The notes below the pieces were generated by a model, which searched no databases, was not told the origin of the DNA, and was given only the letters and a program-made list of their open reading frames with translations. 64,000 nucleotides of DNA. Origin: Paenibacillus tepidiphilus (GTDB taxonomy: Bacteria > Bacillota > Bacilli > Paenibacillales > Paenibacillaceae). The position numbers were made by a program, and so were the translations under genes. Positions 26,523-35,227 of this stretch are shown here, in pieces. How positions within the stretch are numbered: the stretch's first letter is position 1; every line of letters begins with the position of its first letter. The stretch is from NCBI RefSeq assembly GCF_008635795.1, contig NZ_VWRQ01000020.1, positions 78,409 through 142,408 of the forward strand, read 5' to 3'.

Positions 26523-29500
26523 ATGACCCAGAAATTACGGAAAATTCTTATGGCCATGCTATGTTTTTTACTTTTAATTGATGGAGGGTTCATTAAATAC
26601 CTCCCTGATAACCAGGCAAAGGCACTAGATACCACCAACATTACATTTAATGACTATTACGTTCCGGCGGCGACTTTGTACGGCGAATTACCAGAAACCA
26701 ATCGGTGTTTCGCAAATCAATGCTATGAATCCCGCAGTACGGTTAACCGAGAAGCCTTTTCTGTTACTAATATTAAATTTAATCGTGTTACAAGATTGCT
26801 TACTTTTGATGTGGGTCGTTTTGTTACAAGAGTACAAACTAATCGTAAGTTAACTTATCCAATAGAACCTACAGATGCTTGGGCCTTTATGTCAAATCCT
26901 TACGTAGCTCAAATTAAAGTTTACGGACAATCCAGTCAATGGGGGAGTGTTGAAAGATTCATTAAGTGGAGTATGGGTGGGAGTTACGTCGGTGAAAAAT
27001 ATATTAATGATTATAACACAATAGGAGATTATGTTTGGGAAGCGAAAAGCTATACGCTAGATATGGCGGACCCAGATTATTGGGCGGGTTCGTTAATCGG
27101 AGACCCATTGTATCTTGAAATAGGGGTAACTTGGAGTGATATGATCGATAATGGACTTTACCTAAAATATGAGATGCCCGACATGGTGAAAATCCCCCTA
27201 ATCAATAATAGTCCGCCGACCCTAAGTATAACTTCACAGAATAATGCGATTGTTCTAAATGATGAAGGGGCAAACGTCTTTAACATCGAAGGTTTCGCCC
27301 AAGACCCGAATAACGATGAGTTAGATGTAATCGCTGAAATACCTAATGTGTTTTACAAACGAATCAAGGTCAATGATACACTGTCCCCAAAACATTTTTC
27401 TATTCTGATGGATGTAATCTCAGAATCCATACCACCAGGTACATACACAATGACTGTCAGTGCTATAGATCCTTTCAACATGAAAGCATCAGGTCAAGTT
27501 ACCGTTCAGGTTAAAAATAAACTTAAAAATAAGGAATATTATTTAGTTGGTTCAAGCGTGGAAATTGGCTCATCCTATAAAGATTATGAAGGTGATCCCC
27601 AGTATGCTACGCGGTTTCGGTATGATCACATCCCAACATTTTTTGATAATCCATCAGGGATGCTCAGTGATTCTGGGTTATGGCGGTCATCGATGTATAA
27701 TTCATTCAATTTCCCAGGTTGGTATAATGCCATCGTACAAGTTCGGGATAATCCCCAAGGCGAAAGTTTTGATGAATTCCGGAAGTGGAGTAGGGATAAC
27801 GAGTCTTCCCTTATATTCCTCATTCATCGGAAGCCAACAGCCATGTTCTCTGCAAAGCTCATCGGAAACAGCATACAGGTTACGGACAATTCATACGATA
27901 TCGACCATACAACAGCTTACAACAAGGGATTATCTGAACGGCAGTGGCAATGGAGAAAAGCCGGTGATGAAGTATGGAATGATGGCCAACTGAACAGCCG
28001 CCCAACCAATGATGCCTATGAATTACGTCTCCGGGTGAGGGATATAGATGGTTCGAAAGGAATTGGTGTCTGGTCGGATTGGGCTTCCCAACTGGTGGGT
28101 ACAGGATCGAATCTGCCGCCGGTCGCTAATTTTATGATCGACCCCACGAATGTAAGTTATCGCAAAAGCACCACGATTATGGATAAATCGTATGACCCGG
28201 ATAATGATCCGCTGGATACGTACGAGTGGGTAATACGGAAAAATGGCTCCCAGGTTTACTATTACAGCGGTTCCTTCGCCATTCCTCCCAGCCTTACAAC
28301 ATACGGCGTGGGGAGCTATGAAGTTGTTTTGAGGGTACGAGACAACAGAGGAGCATGGTCTGCCTATTGCTCGCAGTGGGCCAATGTCATTAACAACAAG
28401 CCGGTTGCACAATTTGCCATGCCGTCCCAAGTATACAGAGACGATATTGTGGTCATGGACAACAAAACGCCAGATCCGGATGCGGATGGAGATCCGCTGA
28501 CCTATACCTGGTACGGTCGTAAGGGGAATGCGAGCTACGTCTACGCCGGCAGTAATCGTAATCAAAGCGTGGTTGTTCGTGACTTGATTCGGAGCCTCGG
28601 GCTTTCCGATAAAGCAGCCATATCTCCGGATTGGGAAATGCGCCTGAACGCTTCAGACGGCAGCCAAACGGCGTATGCAACCCAAATGTTTGAGGTCCTA
28701 AACCATACGCCGACAGCGGATATAGCCGGCCCTACAGACACAACACAGTACACGACAAGAGTCTATACCTCCGGGGCAACGGATCTGGACAGCTCAGACG
28801 TAAGCAGCCTGCAATATTACTGGCGGGTGATCGACAGTGAAGGACAAGCCACACTGCTCCGGAATAACAAATCGATCAATGTGACTTTTTACCACACCGG
28901 CGTATACACGATCGAGCACTGGGTCATCGACCAAATCGGTGCCAAGTCTAATGTTGCCAGCCTGAAGGTCACAGTCCAGGAAAACTTAAAACCGGCGATG
29001 ACTTTAACAGCGCCGGCCGGAACAAGCAGCAGCCCAACTATTATCGACACAGGCCTTGCAGGCGATCCCCTGATACAGTGGACGTATGCGGATCCTGAAA
29101 ATGATGTACAAGAGAAGTACACACTGGAGTTCTATACGAAGGATAGCATCTTGGCCAAGTCATATGAGTATGCGGATAGCGCCGGAACTGTGCGGCAATT
29201 CCAGGTGCCCAACGGTACATTTGATCGGTTCAAGCTGTTCACCGTAGTGGGCCGGGTATACTCCATGAATTCCTGGTCGGATATCTCCAATGAAAAAGCC
29301 TTTATCATCGACAATCCACCACAGCCTGGGTTTACGATGATCACTGATACCGGGCGAAACGCGGCGACCGGCCCGATTTATCGGACGGATCTGCTCAACA
29401 TCCAGAGCACGGCCACCGATGCGGATATTCCGAGCGGTGACAGTGTCACCTATCAATATTATCTGAAGCCTGCAGGCGGAACGGAAGGGATGGCCAGTGC

Positions 29501-30329
29501 AGCAGCCAATTTCACGAAGCAATTTACGACAAACGGCTCCTTTATTTTGAGACAGGTAGCCACGGATTCACTTGGGCTGAAACGCGAAGTATCCCAAACC
29601 ATTACAGTGGCCAACCGGCTGCCAGCGGTCAGCATTACGTACCCGACCAGCTCAAGCCAAGCAAGCCCTACGGTCTCTAATACCCTGACACCGGTCATAA
29701 AGTGGGACTACCAGGACGCTGATGGCGATGCCCAGCAGCGGTATAAGGTTCGAATCTACCGTGTGTCGGATGGAAGTTTAAAAGTCGATTCAGGGGAACA
29801 AATATCCGGGGCTAAGCAGTGGACGGTACCTGCAGGTACGCTGCAGGAGAATGAGGTATATGCGCTGGAAGTGGAGGCATATGATGGCTTCGGATGGAGC
29901 AGCATCTCCCCACGCAAATATTTAATGGTGAACCTATTGACTGTACGGGGTGCGGTACAGCATACGGTAGAGTGGAATGAGCATCGGCAGGCTTACAACG
30001 TTAAGAAAAGTGGGAATCCGGAAATTCCGCGGGGATACAGTGTATTTTGGGCAGGTGAGAAATTTGTTCTGCAGGCTAATGCAACAGGGATGCCCACAAG
30101 CATTCAAGTTACAATGAGCGGTGGTTATAACACAACACTGACACCTGCAGGCGCAGATCGAACTTTGTGGACAGGAGAGTTGTACAATCAAGTATTTGAG
30201 CAACTTCCGGACGGCCCAGTTACCTTTACATTCACAGCAAAGAATGACTACAGTACAAAAGTTGATACTGTCACAGTAAATATCCTCGGCGAATGGACGG
30301 AATATTTCAAATCTCATCGGATTAAATGA
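26523..30329 (+). CDS. Giant secreted Ig/PKD-repeat protein, paralogue 2
   Basis: A 1268-residue protein starting behind AGAGGTGATTAA. The signal peptide (ILMAMLCFLLLIDGGFI) is cleaved near AKA before LDTT, matching the first paralogue. The first 230 residues differ strongly from paralogue 1. The remainder is nearly the same in order and sequence, with a 216-base block of perfect nucleotide identity (29235-29450 against 25353-25568). This points to tandem duplication followed by gene conversion. The variable N-terminal head may bind different targets while the shared stalk is fixed. Confidence 0.8.
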   Translation: MTQKLRKILMAMLCFLLLIDGGFIKYLPDNQAKALDTTNITFNDYYVPAATLYGELPETNRCFANQCYESRSTVNREAFSVTNIKFNRVTRLLTFDVGRFVTRVQTNRKLTYPIEPTDAWAFMSNPYVAQIKVYGQSSQWGSVERFIKWSMGGSYVGEKYINDYNTIGDYVWEAKSYTLDMADPDYWAGSLIGDPLYLEIGVTWSDMIDNGLYLKYEMPDMVKIPLINNSPPTLSITSQNNAIVLNDEGANVFNIEGFAQDPNNDELDVIAEIPNVFYKRIKVNDTLSPKHFSILMDVISESIPPGTYTMTVSAIDPFNMKASGQVTVQVKNKLKNKEYYLVGSSVEIGSSYKDYEGDPQYATRFRYDHIPTFFDNPSGMLSDSGLWRSSMYNSFNFPGWYNAIVQVRDNPQGESFDEFRKWSRDNESSLIFLIHRKPTAMFSAKLIGNSIQVTDNSYDIDHTTAYNKGLSERQWQWRKAGDEVWNDGQLNSRPTNDAYELRLRVRDIDGSKGIGVWSDWASQLVGTGSNLPPVANFMIDPTNVSYRKSTTIMDKSYDPDNDPLDTYEWVIRKNGSQVYYYSGSFAIPPSLTTYGVGSYEVVLRVRDNRGAWSAYCSQWANVINNKPVAQFAMPSQVYRDDIVVMDNKTPDPDADGDPLTYTWYGRKGNASYVYAGSNRNQSVVVRDLIRSLGLSDKAAISPDWEMRLNASDGSQTAYATQMFEVLNHTPTADIAGPTDTTQYTTRVYTSGATDLDSSDVSSLQYYWRVIDSEGQATLLRNNKSINVTFYHTGVYTIEHWVIDQIGAKSNVASLKVTVQENLKPAMTLTAPAGTSSSPTIIDTGLAGDPLIQWTYADPENDVQEKYTLEFYTKDSILAKSYEYADSAGTVRQFQVPNGTFDRFKLFTVVGRVYSMNSWSDISNEKAFIIDNPPQPGFTMITDTGRNAATGPIYRTDLLNIQSTATDADIPSGDSVTYQYYLKPAGGTEGMASAAANFTKQFTTNGSFILRQVATDSLGLKREVSQTITVANRLPAVSITYPTSSSQASPTVSNTLTPVIKWDYQDADGDAQQRYKVRIYRVSDGSLKVDSGEQISGAKQWTVPAGTLQENEVYALEVEAYDGFGWSSISPRKYLMVNLLTVRGAVQHTVEWNEHRQAYNVKKSGNPEIPRGYSVFWAGEKFVLQANATGMPTSIQVTMSGGYNTTLTPAGADRTLWTGELYNQVFEQLPDGPVTFTFTAKNDYSTKVDTVTVNILGEWTEYFKSHRIK

Positions 30330-30336
30330 TTATATG

Positions 30337-30356
30337 AGAGGAGGGCAACCTCCTCT
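30337..30356 (+). terminator. Possible terminator hairpin after paralogue 2
   Basis: AGAGGAGG (30337-30344) pairs with CCTCCTCT (30349-30356) around GCAA. The following sequence is only partly T-rich, so termination may be weak. Confidence 0.4.
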
Positions 30357-30399
30357 TACCTCTTTATTCTGAATTTTTTTTGAGAGGAGAATGTTTTTA

Positions 30400-31071
30400 G
30401 TGTTCCAGAACATTATAGCAGCTGTAAAGCTGCATCTCTTTGGCATTGAAAAAACGACGATTTCAAAAGAGATAGAAGTCACTGAAGAGGATTTAATAAG
30501 TATCAAGAATATAGATTTAATACCCGTTACTGTTCAAGATGAGGAGAAGAAAGAATCCCTTAGTGTTTTAGTTCGTACGTTATATTATGTCATCGAAATC
30601 CAAGAGGAGTTTGAGTATTTTGAATATCGTAACAATTGGGATCGGAACAATGCAGCTGTAAGTATATTATTGAGCTGGCTTTGGAACTCATCAAGGGGGA
30701 TTAAAGATGTTGAAATTTCATTATTAAATTCATGGGGCAAACAAGAAGTCTATAAATTAAAGGCCTTTTTTACAGATACTTAATCCATAAAAATTGCCAA
30801 GGAATATATTAAAGATTCCTCAGGAAACGATGAAGGATATACTTTTGAAGTGACATACATAGAGGATCCTTCGATTGCTCAATTGTCTACCCCCTACTGC
30901 GACACAGGATATGAAATTTCAGATTGGTTTACAGTTAAAGATAACTGCATTGATAGCAATTGCGATACATATGGAACAATATATAACACTAAAGCTGAGT
31001 CGCTTTATTTAATGTATGCTGAAGACACCCAAAAGCTTGTTGCAGTAAAGGTGAGGTATTGGTGTTTGTGA
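30400..31071 (+). pseudogene. Hypothetical gene split by an in-frame TAA
   Basis: A GTG at 30400, ten bases after GAGAGGAG, opens a 127-codon frame ending FFTDT at TAA 30781-30783. The same frame then continues without a stop for 96 codons (SIKIAKEYIKDSSGNDEGYT and onward) to TGA at 31069-31071. Both halves have ordinary coding character, so this is best read as one gene of about 224 residues with a nonsense mutation. A GAA to TAA change would be enough. Read-through or sequencing error are alternatives. The product is a soluble protein of unknown function; the second half has four cysteines (TPYCDTGY, DNCIDSNCDT, RYWCL). Confidence 0.5.
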
Positions 31072-31084
31072 TTTAATCCTAAAC

Positions 31085-32155
31085 TCACTTGCTGAAACGT
31101 TTTCCAACAACTATAGCAGCATGTTTTTCCTGTTGCCGGTATCTCCAAAGGTATCCTTGAGTCGTAATAATACTCTGATGTCCCAGAGCATCTTTAACTG
31201 CATCAATAGTAGATCCTGCAGAAGTCAAAAACGAAGCATAATAATGTCTACATGTATGAGGTGTAATGGGATCCGCTCTATATTTAAGAAAAGGGAGAGC
31301 GGATTTGTTAATTTCCTTTATAAAAAGGTTAGATAAATAAGCTGAATTGTAATGCCTACCATTAGGCTTTGGGAAAAATGCCGATTCGTCAGCTGGGTTT
31401 AATTCGGTTTCTAATCCTTTTCTTTCTCTAAATTCTTTAATTGTATCGAAAGTATCCTCAAAAATTAGGATAGGCCTTACCTTTCCGCCTTTGCCTTTCA
31501 CGTCAATAAAATGAAAGCCGACAGTAGGAAGATAATAAGCTTTACGCCATTCGGCTGAAGCTAGCTCTTCTATGCGCATACCTGTACTAACTAAAACAGA
31601 TAGGAGGGTGAACATATTAAAATTCCTTGGCCGAAAATATTCGAGTAACGCGTCTACCTCATGCTGATACATATCTCTGTTTTTTTGTTCGTCTTTTGGC
31701 TGAGCAACGTTCTTCATCATTATGGATAGATCAGAGGGAATTATTTTCTTGAGATGAATATAGCGAAGAAATTGTTTTAGGACAGAAACCTTTTTTCGAA
31801 ATGTAGTATTTGCGTAATGTTCAGAAAGGCGGTCCTGATACACAAGAAGATCTGCTGGGTCGAGATGCTTTATTCCTCCCAATGAAGCGGAATAAAGAAG
31901 AAACCCTTGTAAATCACGAAGGTATTCTTTCTTAGTACCCTGCACACGCTTTTTACCGTATGTAGGCTCGTCATGTAAGAAAATGTACATTAGCAATTCA
32001 TCAGGAATTTCGTTCCAATTGGTATGTCTGAATTGCTCGGTAGATAATGTTTTGAACAAGCTGCTATCTAATAGGTTGAAACTGGTTGGGTACCCTTTGA
32101 AATTAAAAGGATACAATATATTGGTATTATGAATATTAGTAGGCATGTTAGACAT
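31085..32155 (-). CDS. Tyrosine recombinase/integrase
   Basis: A 356-residue phage-type integrase. The ATG at 32155 is chosen because AGGAG lies 8 bases upstream on the minus strand; a longer in-frame start at 32206 has no site. The N-terminal SAM-like core-binding domain is followed by the catalytic domain with Arg in STGMRIEELAS, HTCRH, GHQS and the nucleophile Tyr in TQGYLWRY. It faces the opposite way to the neighbouring genes and ends 13 bases after the broken gene at 30400. It may have inserted the Tad module or part of it; no att repeat was identified. Confidence 0.85.
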   Translation of the reverse strand: MSNMPTNIHNTNILYPFNFKGYPTSFNLLDSSLFKTLSTEQFRHTNWNEIPDELLMYIFLHDEPTYGKKRVQGTKKEYLRDLQGFLLYSASLGGIKHLDPADLLVYQDRLSEHYANTTFRKKVSVLKQFLRYIHLKKIIPSDLSIMMKNVAQPKDEQKNRDMYQHEVDALLEYFRPRNFNMFTLLSVLVSTGMRIEELASAEWRKAYYLPTVGFHFIDVKGKGGKVRPILIFEDTFDTIKEFRERKGLETELNPADESAFFPKPNGRHYNSAYLSNLFIKEINKSALPFLKYRADPITPHTCRHYYASFLTSAGSTIDAVKDALGHQSIITTQGYLWRYRQQEKHAAIVVGKRFSK

Positions 32156-32356
32156 ATATGTATCTCCTATCAAAATGGAAAGTAAACTTATTTTATCATA
32201 TTCCATTTTGTCAGATAAGATAGAAAAATTGATAATTTGCCTATGTTTAATTTAATATCGTAAAATAAACATCAGAAATGCATTTTACGTTATGTACTAA
32301 GCCAAAATATGGTGTTAGTATATATAGAAAGTAATTCAAATAAGGGAGGGAAATTT

Positions 32357-32647
32357 ATGTATAATATCTCCATGGTCTCTAAAAGAGTTCAAAAAGAATT
32401 TAATGAGTTTAATGAAGAGGATAAGAAACGAATTTTAGATGCTTTTGAAATTCTGATTGAGAATCCATGGCCTCTTCAGCTTGGATTTAGTTCAGTGAAT
32501 CGTTGTTCAACGGTAAAACGAATAAAGGTTCAGAGAATTCGTATTTTTTATAAAATCATCGACTCTGACATTTATATCGGGAAAATAGAAAATAGGAACT
32601 CTCAATGTTATGAAAAGCAAATTCATAAATGGTTCGATGCCTGTTAG
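32357..32647 (+). CDS. RelE/ParE-superfamily toxin-like protein, no antitoxin seen
   Basis: A 96-residue protein from ATG 32357 behind GGGAGGG. Two N-terminal helices are followed by strands with VKRIKVQRIRIFYKI and DIYIGKIENRNSQCYE, the core layout of RelE-type mRNA interferases. The usual antitoxin gene is absent on both sides: upstream is a recombinase on the other strand, downstream a small membrane protein. It may be inactive, may be controlled in trans, or may be a RelE-fold protein with another role. Confidence 0.55.
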   Translation: MYNISMVSKRVQKEFNEFNEEDKKRILDAFEILIENPWPLQLGFSSVNRCSTVKRIKVQRIRIFYKIIDSDIYIGKIENRNSQCYEKQIHKWFDAC

Positions 32648-32709
32648 ATGTGAAGGGTCTTTATCAGTATCTAATTAGTTACATCATTTATAATGGAGGG
32701 AATTATATA

Positions 32710-32868
32710 ATGTGGGCATTTGTATTGTTGCCAACAATAATTCTGTTTATTTTTCTTACCGTTACTGAGAATACTAAATCCAAAGGAAGCGATACTTCCA
32801 AATATGGTAGCGGTAAAAGTACTGGTAACTTAAGTTTTCAGCCTACCAAGCGCATCCGTCGCAAGTAA
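32710..32868 (+). CDS. Small single-pass membrane protein
   Basis: A 52-residue protein from ATG 32710 behind ATGGAGGGAATT. The N-terminal half is one hydrophobic helix (MWAFVLLPTIILFIFLTV), then a Ser/Gly/Lys tail ending TKRIRRK. Not recognised. It lies 62 bases after the RelE-like gene and could be a small membrane-active peptide or a regulator, but only topology is visible. Confidence 0.45.
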   Translation: MWAFVLLPTIILFIFLTVTENTKSKGSDTSKYGSGKSTGNLSFQPTKRIRRK

Positions 32869-33113
32869 AATGTTTGTTGGAATTATGAACCGGTGTAATA
32901 AATTGACGATTAGTTGTTCATCTGTCATAATTCAAGCTTTAAGTTACTGTTTAATTATGAGATATTTGAGAAATCATATTATCATGTGCAAGATAGATTG
33001 CATTGCTTTGGGAAAAAAAGTATATTCATATATACATAATTTTGTTAAGCTACATATGGACTATGGGACTATATTCCTATCTGGACTATCTCCGTTGCGA
33101 GGGATCAAAACTA

Positions 33114-34088
33114 ATGTCAAAATATATCTCACAAAAGGAAATGGCCAACCTATTCGGGAAGTCTGTTAACACCATCAGACTATGGGTTGATAAAGGAATG
33201 ATAACTGCTATCAATGCCGATACTTATCGCAGCGATGGTGGGTATCGTTTCAGTCAAGAAGAATATGAGAGAGTCAAACGGTTATTTGGTACGGATGTTT
33301 TATTTTTAAAAGATGCTGCAGAACTGGTAGGAGTAACTAAACAGTACTTAGCGATGCTAGCTAAAGCTGATCCGCCTGAGATACCTAGTCAACTAATTAT
33401 GTACGGTCGGCAAGAGAGAAGAGTGTTCCGAAAAGCGGATTGCCTAATGCTAAAAGAAGCCCTGAAAGCAAAGAATACTCATCAGATGCGAGACGGAGGC
33501 AGAGAACTTCAGTTATACAATAATGACCTTCGCTTGTTTGATAATTTCAGATACAATGAACAGCTAGTTATCGTTATTTCTGTAGAACCCGTAAAATTAC
33601 TATCAGAAAATGGATATACAATAGAACCTAATGATGGTTCTTTACCTGTTTCTAATAAATGCCTGAATTTTCCATATGAGAAGCGAGCAGGTTCAATAAT
33701 CTTTTCCTTCCCAAAACCTGAATCCATTACTTCAGAGATTTATCACCTATTAGAAAGAATGGTCTTCTATCTAGGCACAAAGAACGTAAGGGTATTTGAT
33801 AGAGAATCGACTTATTATGTTAAAACGAGAAAGGGCGAGTTTAAGGGTACCCTATCGGACGTTGAACTTCTTAATAAATATAAGTTGGAAGGTCAACTTT
33901 CTTTTCATGGAGAAATGGTCTATCTAGATGGAGAAACGATCACTCGGAGATCGCACTTAAAGAAAACTGTTGTTAAATCAGTAGAAAAGTATGCAGAAAA
34001 TCATAACATGAATTTTGACCAAGCGTTAAATGAACTATTAAGAAAAGCGCTGCAAAGTGATCGAAGTAATAAATTTGACGAAGAATGA
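33114..34088 (+). CDS. MerR-like transcriptional regulator
   Basis: A 324-residue protein. ATG 33114 is chosen because the helix-turn-helix starts immediately (KYISQKEMANLFGKSVNTIR, LWVDKGMI), with SDGGYRFSQEEYERVKRLFG completing a MerR-type winged helix. A second helix-turn-helix-like segment follows (LKDAAELVGVTKQYLAML). The middle region is strand-rich and unknown. The C-terminus (NHNMNFDQALNELLRKALQ) resembles a ribbon-helix-helix segment. It probably regulates mobile-element genes. Its stop codon lies within the arm of a long terminator. Confidence 0.65.
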   Translation: MSKYISQKEMANLFGKSVNTIRLWVDKGMITAINADTYRSDGGYRFSQEEYERVKRLFGTDVLFLKDAAELVGVTKQYLAMLAKADPPEIPSQLIMYGRQERRVFRKADCLMLKEALKAKNTHQMRDGGRELQLYNNDLRLFDNFRYNEQLVIVISVEPVKLLSENGYTIEPNDGSLPVSNKCLNFPYEKRAGSIIFSFPKPESITSEIYHLLERMVFYLGTKNVRVFDRESTYYVKTRKGEFKGTLSDVELLNKYKLEGQLSFHGEMVYLDGETITRRSHLKKTVVKSVEKYAENHNMNFDQALNELLRKALQSDRSNKFDEE

Positions 34089-34133
34089 GTAAAGCGCCCT
34101 CTATTTGTAAAAGAGGGCGCTTTACTCATTCTT
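34081..34133. terminator. Long perfect 22-bp terminator stem overlapping a stop codon
   Basis: Bases 34081-34102 and 34112-34133 are perfectly complementary (core AGTAAAGCGCCCTCT). The left arm includes the TGA of the MerR-like gene. A T-rich tail is weak but the stem is very stable; it would work in both directions. Confidence 0.75.
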
Positions 34134-34830
34134 ATGCTTATGCATCTAAACCTCGAGTAGTTTGAGAAGCCGGTTTCCATTGTAGAGTTTCGACGCGCTG
34201 ATACTGTTCCTCCCGCTATTAGCAGCTAAAGGAAATCTACGAGCTGTAGAGCAACCATAGATGCGTCCAACGCTTCACCTGCGCGGCACAGGCGGCGCCC
34301 AAGGATTGCTTTCTCTGGAAGGCCCTGATCATGTCGCGCACCGCAGAGGCAGTCGCCGAGCATCAGCAGGAATCTGTCCGGCTGAGTAGACCTGATTTCA
34401 TTCGTCGTGTGGCTGACCTTCACCGTCTGGCGCAGCGGCGTCAGATCAATTACTGCAGATCCGGAAGACTTGCCATGTCGTACGCCGTCAACGCGCTCCC
34501 AAGAGTAGACGTCCAGAAGCTGCAGGACTCTGTCCGGATGAAGAGACTTGTAGTGTGTTCGCCGTGCGTACGACTTTCATTCGTCAAGCACCAGCTTCGC
34601 TCCAGGCGCTGCAGATTCGGAAGGACTTGACCATGTCCCGCGTCGTCGAGGCACAGCCCGTCCAGTTAAACGGAGGGTTTTGCCGAACTGTAGAGTAACC
34701 TAGGGTGCATCCACTAGGCGGCCAATTTTCACCAGCCCAGTACCTGAGACGCCCGGGAAATTACTGTAGATTCGGAAGTGTGTGGCCATGTTGCGCGCCG
34801 GGAAATTGCCCCTCGGCGCGCCGTCCAGCT
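34134..34830 (+). repeat. Family B GC-rich repeat array, plus orientation
   Basis: Units with CTGCAGATCCGGAAGACTTG (near 34454), GCAGATTCGGAAGGACTTGA (near 34611) and CTGTAGATTCGGAAGTGTGT (near 34763) are spaced about 155 bp. They have the same phrases as the 41.8-43.4 kb array. No credible gene; the first 60 bases are non-repetitive. It joins a family A left end at 34831. Confidence 0.6.
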
Positions 34831-35022
34831 GTAGAAAGAAAATAGCGTTAGACTGAAAAATAAAGTATTAGACTCGAAATTAAGTTGTATATTGGTGGTC
34901 CTTATAAAGCCGGGCTTACCATTCAGGGCGTCCGGCGACAGCGACCGGCACGAGCAGCTGCAGCTCGCGCTCCTGGTGCTCTGGACGATACCGGATTTCC
35001 CGTTCGGCGCAGCCGACACACG
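34831..35022. mobile_element. Family A element 3: left end only (truncated)
   Basis: GTAGAAAGAAAATAGCG, then AAAATAAAGTATTAGACTCG and AATTAAGTTGTATATTGGTG form the usual triple AT-rich left end, followed by about two GC-rich units (GGGCGTCCGGCGACAGCGAC, AGCAGCTGCAGCTCGCGCTC). No inverted right end is found before the Gabija-like genes, so it is truncated, perhaps by insertion of that module. Confidence 0.55.
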
Positions 35023-35227
35023 TTTTTTCAGGCAGGTTGAAGCTCGTGAATGCGGACGTTAATGCCATTTTCAATACATCGAGCAATTCTATTTTCCTCT
35101 TGAAACGGCTTAAGTTAACAATAACAAAAGGTTCACACTTCAAAAAAAAAGATTAATGCGAGAATCAAGAGAGGATATAATATAATGACAAAGAATAGAA
35201 TTTATAGGAATTGAGGTAGGGGCCAAC

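Noticed and set aside
31085..34088. Complete prophage or conjugative element around the recombinase
   Set aside because: No capsid, portal, terminase, relaxase or coupling protein genes were found in the window.
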